64,000 nt of DNA from Commensalibacter papalotli (GCF_947179115.1 NZ_CAMXCI010000001.1:806001-870000), one strand, 5' to 3'. Counted from the stretch's first letter, positions 36,647 through 46,675 are shown. Notes: generated by a model from the sequence alone, not told the origin. Numbers and translations are program-made.

Positions 36647-37057
36647 ATGCACTGGCTGAAACACAGCTTATATGGGCTATTCCTAATCACCCCTTTATTT
36701 ATAACTAATAGTTATGGACAAGAGATGAATGTGAACTCTAACAGTGCCACATTACCAGGTCTTTCAGGGCAATCTGCCAATATACATACACAGACCCCTG
36801 CGTATAAAGGATCTGGTGGAGGTGAACATATTACCGTTCGTGGACGTAGGGCACCACCTCCTGGATATACATATGCACCATCTATGGATATGACCAAAGG
36901 CCCAGATCCAGAGCATCAACGAGCTCTTTCTGAAAATAAAGACGCAGTTAGTGGGGCTAACCTATCTCGCTATGGAACTGCATACAGAGAAAGCGGTCCT
37001 ATGGGCAGTGGAAAACTTGGGGATTCAACAGGTAATGGTTGGTTAACCCCAAGATAA
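36647..37057 (+). CDS. Hypothetical small secreted protein, Gly/Pro-rich
   Basis: This 136-residue protein has a signal peptide (hydrophobic LYGLFLITPLFITN, cleavage near SYG-QE). The mature part is Gly/Ser/Pro-rich and probably largely disordered, with EHITVRGRRAPPPGYTYAP near the middle. An AAAGGA ribosome site lies 7 nt before the ATG. No domain is recognised. It converges with gor, leaving 4 bp between the stops. Confidence 0.7.
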   Translation: MHWLKHSLYGLFLITPLFITNSYGQEMNVNSNSATLPGLSGQSANIHTQTPAYKGSGGGEHITVRGRRAPPPGYTYAPSMDMTKGPDPEHQRALSENKDAVSGANLSRYGTAYRESGPMGSGKLGDSTGNGWLTPR

Positions 37058-37061
37058 GTGA

Positions 37062-38459
37062 TTATTGTTTTTGGCTAGTTCTTGTTACTTGTCTTAAAGT
37101 AACAAGTTCTTCAGCTGAGGATGGATGAATACCAATTGTCTGATCAAAATCGGCTTTTGTCAGCCCTGCAGCAATTGCCACGGCAAAACCTTGCATAATT
37201 TCTGGGGCATCGTCGCCCAACATATGCAGACCAACAACTAATTGAGTTTTTTTATCAACGATCATCTTGATAAAGGTTTTGATTTTACGCTCTGTAAATA
37301 CATACTTCATCGCAGTAAACTGAGAAACATATATTTCTACTTCACCCTTTTTTACAGCTTCCTCTTCGGACAAACCTACACTAGCCAAAGGTGGATAAAA
37401 GAAAACGGCTTTTGGGGTAGAATCATAGGCTGCTTTTCTGCTGTAACCAGCGAATAAGCGATCTGCCAAAGCATGACCTTGTGCAATCGCAACTGGCGTC
37501 AAATTGATTTTATCAATAACATCCCCAATTGCATAAATATTAGGGGAAGAAGTAACAAAATTATCATCTACAATAACTTGCTCTTTATCAGTAATTTCTA
37601 CACCTGCATGGTCCAAAGCTAATCCACTAATGTTCGGATGACGTCCTGTCGCAAAAAATACACAATTGGTCTCAATGACATCACCGTCATCTAAATGAAG
37701 CTTATACGTATCACCATTTTTTTCAACTTTTACAGGATTTTTGCCTGTATGCTGCATGATATTTGGGCGCACAGCAATAGCATCATACAAGGCCTGGCGC
37801 ATATCTTGATCAAATCCACGCAAAGGCACAGGTTGACGATAAATCAAATCAACTTGAGATCCCAAACCTGCAAAAATACCAGCAAATTCTATCCCTATAT
37901 AACCTGAACCAATAATAGAAATTCTTTGAGGACGTTCTTTGAGATAAAATGCTTGATCAGAAACAATCCCATGTTCTTTACCTTCTATATCCAAAAGGCT
38001 TGGGGATGAACCCGTAGCAATCACAATATGTTTTGCCGTGATGTCTAACGCCCCTTGAGTTACATCCTCGGAAAGAACGCTTTGGGCAATATTAATTGTA
38101 TGCGCATCCTTAAAAGAAGCAGCACCTTTAAAAATAGTAACTCCAGCCTTTTGTAACATAGACACATATATTCCATTTAAACGATGGATTTCTTTGTCTT
38201 TTGCCTCAATAAGTTGTTGCCAATGATGCTGCCCTTTTTTCGTATCCCATCCATATCCATGACTATCTTCAACCAAATCGCCATAAGTGCTGGCATACAT
38301 CATCAGTTTTTTGGGAACACAGCCAATATTTACACAAGTTCCGCCCCAATGTTGTTTTTCAATGATGGCAACTTTTGCTCCATGTCCAGCAGCAATTCGT
38401 GCACAACGAACGCCACCAGAACCCGCACCGATTACGATAAGGTCAAAGTCATATGTCAT
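37062..38459 (-). CDS. gor: Glutathione-disulfide reductase
   Basis: This 465-residue pyridine nucleotide-disulfide oxidoreductase has the FAD motif IGAGSGGVRCAR, the redox pair Cys42/Cys47 in GGTCVNIGCVPKK, and an NADPH motif IIGSGYIGIEFAGIFAGLG. The C-terminal GIHPSSAEE holds the catalytic His. The RxxPxxxxFD-like region after the NADPH motif supports use of NADPH. It reduces GSSG to GSH in the cytoplasm. It lies 3 bp after the ferredoxin-NADP reductase gene on the same strand, forming a redox pair. Confidence 0.94.
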   Translation of the reverse strand: MTYDFDLIVIGAGSGGVRCARIAAGHGAKVAIIEKQHWGGTCVNIGCVPKKLMMYASTYGDLVEDSHGYGWDTKKGQHHWQQLIEAKDKEIHRLNGIYVSMLQKAGVTIFKGAASFKDAHTINIAQSVLSEDVTQGALDITAKHIVIATGSSPSLLDIEGKEHGIVSDQAFYLKERPQRISIIGSGYIGIEFAGIFAGLGSQVDLIYRQPVPLRGFDQDMRQALYDAIAVRPNIMQHTGKNPVKVEKNGDTYKLHLDDGDVIETNCVFFATGRHPNISGLALDHAGVEITDKEQVIVDDNFVTSSPNIYAIGDVIDKINLTPVAIAQGHALADRLFAGYSRKAAYDSTPKAVFFYPPLASVGLSEEEAVKKGEVEIYVSQFTAMKYVFTERKIKTFIKMIVDKKTQLVVGLHMLGDDAPEIMQGFAVAIAAGLTKADFDQTIGIHPSSAEELVTLRQVTRTSQKQ

Positions 38460-38462
38460 AGA

Positions 38463-39293
38463 TTATTGCTCCGCAAATGCTTTTTCGATTACGAAAGATC
38501 CAGGTGAGTTTCCATTCCCCTCGGTAAAACCGCGATTTTCAAGGATCGTTTTAATTTCTGCCAACATTTCTGGTGAACCACAGATCATTGCACGATCCAA
38601 CTCTGGATCCATCACTGGTAAATTTGTATCCGAAAATAATTTTTTATTATTAATCAAGGTTGTAATACGATCACGAACAGGGAAATCTTCACGTGTAACC
38701 GTTGGGTAATAAATTAACTTTTTAGAAATATCTTCACCAAGGAATTCATGGTTTGGTAATTCTTTTGTAATATAATCACGATAAGCCAACTCACCCACAG
38801 TACGTACACCATGAGTTAAAATCACATTCTCAAAATTTTCATAAACCTCTGGGTCACGAATGAGGCTCATAAATGGAGCAAGCCCAGTGCCTGTAGAGAA
38901 AAAGTATAAATTACGACCAGGTTTTAAATTAGATAGAACCAATGTTCCTGTCGGTTTACGTCCAATTAGAACCGTGTCTCCAACTTGCATGTGACATAAA
39001 CGAGAGGTTAATGGGCCATCTGGAACCTTAATAGACAAAAACTCTAATTCTTCTTCATAATTTGCACTGGCAACACTGTAAGCACGCAACAAAGGCTTGC
39101 CGTTAACTTCGATCCCAATCATACAAAATTGTCCATTTTCAAAGCGCAAGCTGGATGTACGAGTGCATTTAAAAGAAAATAAACGGTCTGTCCAATGATG
39201 AACACTCAGCACTTTTTCAGCATTTAAATGGCTATATTCTTTGGTTGGGTCTGTTAGACGAAAAGAATCATCAATAACGATTGGTTCAGACAT
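38463..39293 (-). CDS. fpr: Ferredoxin/flavodoxin-NADP reductase
   Basis: The 276-residue protein has the FNR fold: FAD-binding RAYSVAS at about 79-85, and an NADP domain with YFFSTGTGLAPFMSLIRD and MICGSPEML. The closing EKAFAEQ is typical of bacterial Fpr, though most members end with an aromatic residue. It shuttles electrons between NADPH and ferredoxin/flavodoxin, e.g. for Fe-S assembly or oxidative-stress defence. GGAG lies 10 nt upstream of the ATG. The gene is co-directional with gor. Confidence 0.93.
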   Translation of the reverse strand: MSEPIVIDDSFRLTDPTKEYSHLNAEKVLSVHHWTDRLFSFKCTRTSSLRFENGQFCMIGIEVNGKPLLRAYSVASANYEEELEFLSIKVPDGPLTSRLCHMQVGDTVLIGRKPTGTLVLSNLKPGRNLYFFSTGTGLAPFMSLIRDPEVYENFENVILTHGVRTVGELAYRDYITKELPNHEFLGEDISKKLIYYPTVTREDFPVRDRITTLINNKKLFSDTNLPVMDPELDRAMICGSPEMLAEIKTILENRGFTEGNGNSPGSFVIEKAFAEQ

Positions 39294-39621
39294 TATAAAG
39301 GGATCTCCTGATTAATTAACCTAAATTATTGCGTAAATAAAAATCATTCACATTTAAAAAGTATTTTTAACCCATTCCCAAGAAAAATTGAACAAATTTC
39401 AAAACCTAATTTAAAAAATTTTTATATTTACAAATTTATCACTACTCTTTTTTTAAATAATAGATCATATTATCCTTTAATATATTAGAAGTAACAAACC
39501 AAAAATCAATGTGTTATAAATATTCATTATAAACAATAAAAATTTTTTGAACTTGCAATATGTTATTTAATTAAACCTATATTGTATAGTTTATTTACTA
39601 ATCCTTTATCTTTGGAAATCC
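39294..39621. other. 330-bp AT-rich divergent spacer between fpr and the helicase gene
   Basis: This contains the promoters of fpr-gor (leftward) and the SUV3-like helicase (rightward). I see no gene, RNA or strong repeat in it. Confidence 0.5.
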
Positions 39622-41949
39622 ATGAATTTATCTCCTGCTAAAATTGCTATAGACCAAGCATTACAAGAAACCTCACTTAGCCTGACACCGCAAGAAGAGC
39701 CCCGCTTATTAAAACTGGTTGCCAGGAACCTTCAGCCTGACACCAACCATATTACTGCGGCTACTTTTATAAAACTGCTTTGCATTATTCGCAGAAAAGA
39801 ATGGGCTAAACGGTTAAACAGGCAGATTCAACAGGAAAATAAACCTTGGATACAATCAGAAGATATTGCTTGGGCTGTGTCATTTGTTCACGAACCTGAA
39901 CCCAGTGAAGACGCATTACAATCTGCTTTACAACAAGCGTTGCACACCCGTTTGCGACAAAACGGTAAAAGTCCAATTGATTGTTTTCAAACATTATATA
40001 CTGACTTAATAGACAGCGGTAAGCCTATTATCGGCACCAAAGCTCTGCGCTTAATGGCTCAAGATGTGGCAATAGCCTTTGGACTAGAATCCAATGATAC
40101 AGAACAGTTCATTGAGGAAATTGTCTATCAAGAGCAAAAGCAACAACAAAAAGATCAAGAAATCCAACAAACGGCTCGTGATCGTAAAAGAGATGAGATC
40201 AAGAAACAAAAAGAATGGGAATCCAGCCTTGTTTCTTTTAAAGAGATCCCACCTTTGCTGCATTGCTCTCATAAAGAGGTTCTGCGTTGGATTGCAGAAA
40301 ATAAGATCCCTGTTGCGCAAAAAATTAAAAAACACGGAAAAGAAATTTGGCGTTTTGATCCAAAAGAAATCAAAGCATTACGTTCACAAATTTCAAATTG
40401 GCGTGATGGCACCCCAGCAAAAGATAAAAAAAACGCCTATATTAATTTGGGCGATTTAAATATTAAAAACAAAGTCATCGCCAGTGTTGCCGCTATGGAT
40501 CGTTATGCAGGCCACTTTGTAACAGCACGCAGTTTAAAACGTCGTATCACCATTGTCACCGGCCCTACCAATAGTGGAAAATCCTATACTGCCTTAAAAA
40601 CAATGGCTGAAAGCGAAAGTGGAATTGCACTGGCACCTTTGCGTTTATTAGCTCATGAATTTAAAGAGGCTTTATCAGAAAGAAATATTGCAGCGTCTTT
40701 AAAGACTGGTGAAGAAAGACAACTAATTCCTAATAGTCGTTTCCTTGCGGCCACCGTTGAAATGTGCCCAATGGATAATCCTGTTGACGTAGCCCTAATT
40801 GACGAAGCACAAATGCTTACAGATCCAGACAGAGGAGCCGCGTGGACAGCAGCCATCATGGGTGTGCCTGCTAGGCACGTTTATGTATTGGGCTCACCTG
40901 AATGTATTCCTATTGTTAAAAATATTGCTAGGCTTTGTGATGATCCATGGGAAGAAATCTCTTTACAACGCAAAAGTGCTTTACAAACTGCCAGCTCTCC
41001 TATTGGGATAAATCGGTTACAGGCAGGAGATGCTTTAATCGCATTTTCCAGACGTGAAGTTTTAGATTTGCGTGCTATCCTAATGCAAAAAGGCCATAGT
41101 GTTGCTGTTATTTACGGTGCCTTAAGCCCAGAGGTTCGCAGGGCAGAAGCCAAACGCTTTAATGATGGTCAGGCAGATATATTAATTGCCACAGATGCAA
41201 TTGGCATGGGATTAAACCTTTCAATTAAACGCATTATTTTCAGCACAATTTATAAATTTGATGGAACCAGCAGACGAATGTTAACGTCTCAAGAAGTCAA
41301 GCAAATTGGCGGGCGAGCTGGGCGTTATGGTAAGCATGAAACTGGCACTGTTGGATTATTAGCAGGCGCTGGTGATCCCGACTTTATTCGTCGCCAGTTA
41401 GAAGCTCCACCAGAAGAGCAAAAAGACCTACGCCCTTTGGTGCAACCAGACAGTGCGATTGTGCAGCTTATTGCTAATGAAATTAACTCTGATAGTTTAT
41501 TTGGTGTTTTAACCAGGTTAAAACGTGCGGTATTGCGCTCTGATGATCCTAATTATCGACTTGCTCCGATGGAGGAAACATTTGCTATTGCCTCTGCTTT
41601 GGAAGGTGTGCAAGGATTGGAGTTAAGAGATCGTTGGACATATTCAGTCTGTCCCGTTGATGATCGCGATAATGGTATTCAACGTTTAATCCGATGGGCT
41701 GCTGATCATGCTTCTGGAAAAACCATTGCGGCCCCCAGCACTGGAAAACTGCCCAGCCCCAGCAATGCGTCTCGGCAAGAGTTAGAACGTGCAGAAAAAC
41801 GTCATAAACGTTTAGTTGCTTGGCGTTGGTTATCTTTGCGTTTTCCTGATATATATCCAGATTTAGAAGCTGCTGAAAAAACTACCAGAGAGCTTAATGA
41901 TTGGATTGAATCTGTATTACGTCAACAACGGCGTAAGAATGAATTATAA
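39622..41949 (+). CDS. SUV3-like (SUPV3L1-type) RNA helicase with an embedded winged-helix segment
   Basis: The 775 residues have an N-terminal helical region (1-160), a Gln/Lys/Glu-rich coiled stretch (165-200) and an excisionase/MerR-like helix-turn-helix segment (about 205-255: FKEIPPLLHCSHKEVLRWIA then EIWRFDPKEIKAL). The SUV3-type helicase core follows, with Walker A GPTNSGKS at 314-321, DEAQ at 394-397, and motif VI IGGRAGRYG. It resembles mitochondrial SUV3, which unwinds RNA for degradation; the same family occurs across alphaproteobacteria. The gene is monocistronic and its partner nuclease is not in the window. Confidence 0.85.
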   Translation: MNLSPAKIAIDQALQETSLSLTPQEEPRLLKLVARNLQPDTNHITAATFIKLLCIIRRKEWAKRLNRQIQQENKPWIQSEDIAWAVSFVHEPEPSEDALQSALQQALHTRLRQNGKSPIDCFQTLYTDLIDSGKPIIGTKALRLMAQDVAIAFGLESNDTEQFIEEIVYQEQKQQQKDQEIQQTARDRKRDEIKKQKEWESSLVSFKEIPPLLHCSHKEVLRWIAENKIPVAQKIKKHGKEIWRFDPKEIKALRSQISNWRDGTPAKDKKNAYINLGDLNIKNKVIASVAAMDRYAGHFVTARSLKRRITIVTGPTNSGKSYTALKTMAESESGIALAPLRLLAHEFKEALSERNIAASLKTGEERQLIPNSRFLAATVEMCPMDNPVDVALIDEAQMLTDPDRGAAWTAAIMGVPARHVYVLGSPECIPIVKNIARLCDDPWEEISLQRKSALQTASSPIGINRLQAGDALIAFSRREVLDLRAILMQKGHSVAVIYGALSPEVRRAEAKRFNDGQADILIATDAIGMGLNLSIKRIIFSTIYKFDGTSRRMLTSQEVKQIGGRAGRYGKHETGTVGLLAGAGDPDFIRRQLEAPPEEQKDLRPLVQPDSAIVQLIANEINSDSLFGVLTRLKRAVLRSDDPNYRLAPMEETFAIASALEGVQGLELRDRWTYSVCPVDDRDNGIQRLIRWAADHASGKTIAAPSTGKLPSPSNASRQELERAEKRHKRLVAWRWLSLRFPDIYPDLEAAEKTTRELNDWIESVLRQQRRKNEL

Positions 41950-41967
41950 AAGTAAAATAATGACAAA

Positions 41968-42906
41968 CTATTGATACTGTAATTTCTGATCGTTCCAGTG
42001 ATAAATTTTGCCATTATTATTACGAGATCCTTTTTGTGTATGTTTTATATCATAAAACCCTGTTGTTTGGTGCGGCAGAATGGATAAAACATACTCCTCT
42101 TCGCTGATATCATGATCTCGGGTTCCATCTTTATGCCAATCACCTGCAATGTTTTCAAAATGATACATATCTGCCTTCAGAACAGGGCGAAGGGTTCCTT
42201 GTAAAATAGCAAATAACGTCATTGCTTGAGTAGAATCATTTCCACCTGCATACCCTACCTCTGCCCCAAAACGTATACCAAAGGCAAGTATTTGTGAATT
42301 TAACTGATAATGAGCAAAATCTAAGCGCTGCAAATTGCATACGACAACTTCACCGTTCCCATTTTTAAGGTTAAATGCACTCTTTTCCAGCGCATCTCCA
42401 TTATCATCATCCACATAACCATTCTCATCCCCAACAACGGTCTCTATATAAGGTTGAGCTATTAATTTTAGCATTCCTGAACCATCATAATCAACAACAG
42501 CTATAACAATTTTACTTTTAGGATTTATATCATAAGAACAACTGTTTTTTTGATCTTTATCTAGTTCCTTTTGTGTTATTTTTGTTGAGCAAGCCACTAC
42601 AATATAGCGGTCTTTCTGTCCAGGCCATGGCTTCATCCCTATAAGACTCCACCTTTCATCTTTACCCTGCGGATATATAATTTTGATAATATCTTGAGGC
42701 TTCAAAGCACTTTGCATAGACAAAAAATGACTACCAAACCCATCTGGAAATTTATCACCATTCATTTCTTGTGCAAAAACTGCTTTGCCCTCTTCGCTGT
42801 GAATCTGGGATGGTATTTGATCAATCGAATGAACAACTTTTGCTGAAACAGATAAGTTTATAGACAGTAAAAAAATAAAAGAGCCATATTTCAAAATATG
42901 CTTCAT
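41968..42906 (-). CDS. Hypothetical secreted protein with Asp/Gly-rich loops
   Basis: This 312-residue protein has a signal peptide (residues 1-22, cleavage near VSA-KV). I do not recognise the family. Two segments, VDYDGSGMLKLI and DENGYVDDDNGDALEKSAFN, look like calcium-binding loops. The mid part carries beta-rich sequence with ILAFGIRFGAEVGYAGGND. Two Cys pairs could be oxidised. It converges with the helicase gene (18 bp) and lies downstream of the ubiquinone hydroxylase on the same strand. Confidence 0.7.
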   Translation of the reverse strand: MKHILKYGSFIFLLSINLSVSAKVVHSIDQIPSQIHSEEGKAVFAQEMNGDKFPDGFGSHFLSMQSALKPQDIIKIIYPQGKDERWSLIGMKPWPGQKDRYIVVACSTKITQKELDKDQKNSCSYDINPKSKIVIAVVDYDGSGMLKLIAQPYIETVVGDENGYVDDDNGDALEKSAFNLKNGNGEVVVCNLQRLDFAHYQLNSQILAFGIRFGAEVGYAGGNDSTQAMTLFAILQGTLRPVLKADMYHFENIAGDWHKDGTRDHDISEEEYVLSILPHQTTGFYDIKHTQKGSRNNNGKIYHWNDQKLQYQ

Positions 42907-42978
42907 AACCCGATTGAACCATTCAACAATTGATCATTAGTAATTCAAAAATATATTAATATTAATATATTTTCAGCA

Positions 42979-44184
42979 TTATTTCATAAAAGGCAATCGA
43001 CCACCTTTTTCAATCAATTGATCAACAACTTTATTTTTAATAGGGTTTAACAGATTTGCAGCTTTCATTCCTGCCTGTCTTAACAACCACAACCCTTTCT
43101 CTTCGCGAGTATACAAAGTCGCAATTGTATTCGTAACCGTAAACATAGGTAAGGTTTTGGCTCTTAGACGGCGTTCATAGTTCCGCAATTGTCGAGCTGC
43201 TCCAATTTCTTCACCACGTTCGATCCCTGAAAAGACCTCTTCAGCCAACAGCTCTTGCGCCGTCATCGCAAAATTAAATCCATGTGCCGTAATTGGATGC
43301 ATTCCAATAGCCGTATCCCCAACAAGGGCTGTATGACGGGTTTCAAAGCGATTAGCAAAAACCGTTTTTAAAGGATATACATGACGTGTTGAAACTGATT
43401 TTACTTTACCCAGGCGATTTTTTAATCTGGCATTAATATCTGCATTAAAAGCATCTTCATCCAAAGCACGAACACGATTCATTTCATCTGGTGGCAAAGA
43501 TAAAACAACCGAAGAAATATTCCCATTTAATGGGAGTAAAGCAATCGTCTGTCCTTTGTCAAACCACTGCAATGCGACACCTTGATGAGGCTGTTCATGT
43601 TCAAATCGGGACACCATCATATGACGATGAAAATCATGTAAATGATAACCAATACCAAGGCTTTCTCTGGTTTTAGAAAAACGTCCATCTGCAACCACGG
43701 CTAATCTTGCTGTTAGTTGCTGACCTTTTAACTTTACCGTTACAAAATCTACGAAACAACTTAGTTTTTCACAGGTTTCTTGAGATAAAACTGTAATATT
43801 TTCTCGTTTTTGTACTACTTCGAATAATGCTTTGCGAATAGCAAAGTTAGGAACCAGATAACCCAAGGCATCTTCATCTTTACCTTTGGTATCAAAGATC
43901 AATGGATGATTTTCTTCACCATTTTCAACGCGAGCTTCTTGTATGAAAGAAATATCATTAGGCTCAATATGATCCCAAGCCCCCATCGCCTGCATAGCAG
44001 TAACAGTATGATGTGTGAGGGCTATTTCTCGTCCATCAAAAGATGGATTCTGCAATGCATGCAATGGCGCAGGATCAATTACAATCACTTTTAAGCCCAG
44101 AGCTTCTAGTGATAAGGCTGATGCTAAACCAGCAGGGCCACCGCCAATGACGATAACATCCTTCATATCTACTGATAACGGCAT
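42979..44184 (-). CDS. UbiH/UbiF/UbiM-family FAD hydroxylase (ubiquinone biosynthesis)
   Basis: This 401-residue flavoprotein monooxygenase has the GxGxxG motif VIVIGGGPAGLASAL, the family-typical FDGREIALTHHTV at about 49-61, the DG fingerprint VVADGRFSKTRES, and the second FAD motif ALVGDTAIGMHPITAHGFN. These proteins hydroxylate the benzoquinol ring. The set fits UbiM, a broad hydroxylase of alphaproteobacteria, but UbiH/UbiF cannot be excluded. It follows the nitroreductase gene by 49 bp on the same strand. The first ATG lies six codons before MKDVIVIGG; either could be the start. Confidence 0.85.
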   Translation of the reverse strand: MPLSVDMKDVIVIGGGPAGLASALSLEALGLKVIVIDPAPLHALQNPSFDGREIALTHHTVTAMQAMGAWDHIEPNDISFIQEARVENGEENHPLIFDTKGKDEDALGYLVPNFAIRKALFEVVQKRENITVLSQETCEKLSCFVDFVTVKLKGQQLTARLAVVADGRFSKTRESLGIGYHLHDFHRHMMVSRFEHEQPHQGVALQWFDKGQTIALLPLNGNISSVVLSLPPDEMNRVRALDEDAFNADINARLKNRLGKVKSVSTRHVYPLKTVFANRFETRHTALVGDTAIGMHPITAHGFNFAMTAQELLAEEVFSGIERGEEIGAARQLRNYERRLRAKTLPMFTVTNTIATLYTREEKGLWLLRQAGMKAANLLNPIKNKVVDQLIEKGGRLPFMK

Positions 44185-44233
44185 TTTATATTCTCCATTA
44201 CTATGAATTCTATTTTAGGTAAATTTAAACGGG

Positions 44234-44821
44234 TTATTGATCAACTTTAAACTGTGCTGGCTTTCCATCCCATACCACTACATAGTCATCAACATTCAAA
44301 CGAGGAGGTGTTTGTTCGGCGTCACAAAGTGTTCCTACAAATAAAAAACCAAGCATTCTATATGGTTCTGAAAATCCTATATGTTTAACCACGCCTTTAT
44401 TATCAATAGGCCCTGTAATCCACTTTGCTGCAAAACCTAACGCATGCACTGCATTTAAAACATTCATCACCGCAGCAGAACTTGCCATCAATTGTTCATC
44501 TATTGAAACACTGGTCTTTTCGGTAATTTTACGCATACCCAAGGCAATGACCATAGGTGCGCAAGAAAAATTATGTTGGACTTTTTTAATATAAGATTCT
44601 GGATAATCATAACCTTGTTCTGTCATAGATTGTTCGACAGATTTCAACCATTCCGCACGTTTATTTTTGGGAATAACTACAAAACGCCAAGGACGCAAAC
44701 GACCATGATCAGGGGCACACATCGCAGCAGATAATATTTGATGCAATTGCTGATCATCTGGTACTGGGTCTCTTAACGCAACGCTTGAAAAACGAGAAAG
44801 TAAGAAATCAATATTTGTCAT
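44234..44821 (-). CDS. NAD(P)H nitroreductase (YdjA-like)
   Basis: This 195-residue protein is of the compact FMN nitroreductase family. The N-terminal SRFSSVALRDPVP and APDHGRLRPWRFVVI bind FMN, and MASSAAVMNVLNAVHALGFAAKWITG forms the core helix. The length matches YdjA-type single-domain members. Substrates are unknown. The closely spaced downstream hydroxylase gene may share its transcript. The upstream gene hisB is divergent. Confidence 0.88.
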   Translation of the reverse strand: MTNIDFLLSRFSSVALRDPVPDDQQLHQILSAAMCAPDHGRLRPWRFVVIPKNKRAEWLKSVEQSMTEQGYDYPESYIKKVQHNFSCAPMVIALGMRKITEKTSVSIDEQLMASSAAVMNVLNAVHALGFAAKWITGPIDNKGVVKHIGFSEPYRMLGFLFVGTLCDAEQTPPRLNVDDYVVVWDGKPAQFKVDQ

Positions 44822-45019
44822 TTGCTAATCCACTAGGCTGAATATAGAATATATAGAATAATTTTATAAGTTAACCATCCATATTGTTGGATAAAAATTT
44901 AAAATAGCTATAAAACTGGTAAAAAACGGTTTTTCTTATATTATTATATTTCTATAAGATTGTCTTTTCTTTTTCTGTGGCTTATATTTCGAACCGATAC
45001 ACCACCTCAATGATCATCT

Positions 45020-45631
45020 ATGGATTACGATTTCATGACCCAACCTAGACAGAGCTCTATACACAGACGAACTTCGGAAACTGATATTCAATTAATCCTG
45101 AATATCGATGGTTCGGGTCGCTCTGAAATCAATACAGGAATTGGGTTTTTTGATCATATGTTGACTGCTTTAACCAAACACAGCTTGTTTGATTTAAATT
45201 TAATTGTCAAAGGTGATCTTCATATTGATGACCATCATAGTGTCGAAGATACTGGCATCGCATTGGGTCAAGCATTTCGCCAAGCAATAGGCGATAAAAA
45301 GGGTATTAGCCGCTTTGGACAAGCCTCTGTTCCCCTTGATGAAGCGTTAAGCGAAGTAATTATCGATATTTCTGGGCGCCCATATCTGGCATGGAACATT
45401 CCATTTCCTACACAAAAAATTGGGCGAATGGATACAGAGCTTTTTGAAGAGTTCTTTCGTGGCTTTGTCATGAGCTCACATATTAATTTACATGCAATTT
45501 TACATGCTGGTCGTAACTCTCATCATATTGCCGAAGCAACCTTTAAGGCCACAGCACGCGCTTTACGAAGTGCCAGTGAATTCGACATGCGTGCATTGAA
45601 TAATATTCCATCAACCAAAGGTGTATTATGA
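45020..45631 (+). CDS. hisB: Imidazoleglycerol-phosphate dehydratase
   Basis: The 203-residue protein is a monofunctional IGPD, the sixth histidine step. It has both metal-binding clusters: GFFDHMLTAL with DDHHSVEDTGIALGQ in the first half, and SSHINLHAILHAGRNSHHIAEA in the second. No phosphatase domain is fused, as is usual outside enterobacteria. ATG 45020 and 45035 are both possible, and neither has a strong ribosome site. It heads a rightward his operon and overlaps the next gene by 4 bp. Confidence 0.95.
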   Translation: MDYDFMTQPRQSSIHRRTSETDIQLILNIDGSGRSEINTGIGFFDHMLTALTKHSLFDLNLIVKGDLHIDDHHSVEDTGIALGQAFRQAIGDKKGISRFGQASVPLDEALSEVIIDISGRPYLAWNIPFPTQKIGRMDTELFEEFFRGFVMSSHINLHAILHAGRNSHHIAEATFKATARALRSASEFDMRALNNIPSTKGVL

Positions 45632-45984
45632 AATTTTTTACCGTTTATACCAATCCACAACATCCCAAAACTGTTAAATTAGTACCAAATGGCTTTTCTT
45701 GGTTAGTGTTTGTTTTGGGGGCGATTGGCCTGTTTATTCAAAAAAGCTGGATCCATGGATTAATTATTTTCAGTCTATGTATTTCTATTCGTTTTTGGTT
45801 AAGCCCATCAATTGCCATTTTGGTATTAATTCATTTCCTGCTTGCTTGTTTTGCGTATCAATTCCAAAGAGCCGAGCTAACCTTATCGGGATGGAAAATT
45901 AAAACCATCGTTGCTGGACGAAACAAAGAAGCAGCTCTATTAAGATTATGTGATCAATATCCAGATTTAAGCCAAAAGATATAA
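45628..45984 (+). CDS. DUF2628-family membrane protein in the his operon
   Basis: This 118-residue protein starts MKFFTVYTNP and has about three membrane helices (about 22-40, 42-58, 62-78). A cytoplasmic tail follows (LSGWKIKTIVAGRNKEAALL), a pattern of DUF2628. Function is unknown. It is translationally coupled to hisB (ATGA overlap) and followed 5 bp later by hisH. The same placement occurs in related alphaproteobacteria. Confidence 0.8.
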   Translation: MKFFTVYTNPQHPKTVKLVPNGFSWLVFVLGAIGLFIQKSWIHGLIIFSLCISIRFWLSPSIAILVLIHFLLACFAYQFQRAELTLSGWKIKTIVAGRNKEAALLRLCDQYPDLSQKI

Positions 45985-45989
45985 TTATT

Positions 45990-46640
45990 ATGATCACATC
46001 TCCTTTAAAAATTATTGTTATTGATTATAACGGAGGTAACCTTGCCTCTGCACAACGTGCAGCTTTGTATGCTGCACAACAAATCAATCTTGCAGTCAAA
46101 GTAGAAATCAGCAATGATCCTGCAATAATCCTTGGGGCAGATCGTATTATTCTTCCTGGTCAAGGCGCTTTTGCTGATTGTATGAATGGGTTACAAACTA
46201 TTCCTCATCTGTTAAATGCTATTGAACAAAGCACACAACAAGGAATCCCGTTTTTAGGAATTTGCGTTGGTATGCAGTTAATGGCACAAAGGGGACTGGA
46301 GCATCAAATTACTCAAGGTTTAGGATGGATAGAGGGTGAAATTGCCCCGATGACACCTTGTAATCTACCATTACCGCAAATGGGATGGAATGAATTACAA
46401 TTCAAAGTTGGAAGCCATCCAATTTTAGAAGGAATTAAACCTGGAGACCATGCATATTTCGTACATTCTTATGCTTTGACCAAAGCAGAACAAAATACCA
46501 TTATCGCTACAACAGATTATGAAGGCCCCGTTCCTGCTATTATTGCTAAAGGCAATAAAATAGGAACACAATTCCACGTTGAAAAAAGCCAACAAGCTGG
46601 CTTGCGAATCTTAGCTAATTTTTTAACTTGGGAATTATAA
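45990..46640 (+). CDS. hisH: Imidazole glycerol phosphate synthase, glutaminase subunit HisH
   Basis: This 216-residue class I glutamine amidotransferase has the nucleophile Cys in GICVGMQLM (about 92) and the His/Glu pair in TQFHVEKSQQAG. The start IIVIDYNGGNLAS is characteristic of HisH. It supplies ammonia to HisF, encoded two genes downstream. It lies 5 bp after the DUF2628 gene. Confidence 0.96.
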   Translation: MITSPLKIIVIDYNGGNLASAQRAALYAAQQINLAVKVEISNDPAIILGADRIILPGQGAFADCMNGLQTIPHLLNAIEQSTQQGIPFLGICVGMQLMAQRGLEHQITQGLGWIEGEIAPMTPCNLPLPQMGWNELQFKVGSHPILEGIKPGDHAYFVHSYALTKAEQNTIIATTDYEGPVPAIIAKGNKIGTQFHVEKSQQAGLRILANFLTWEL

Positions 46641-46675
46641 ATCACCCTACCCTTTCATCAACATTAAGTGTTACA

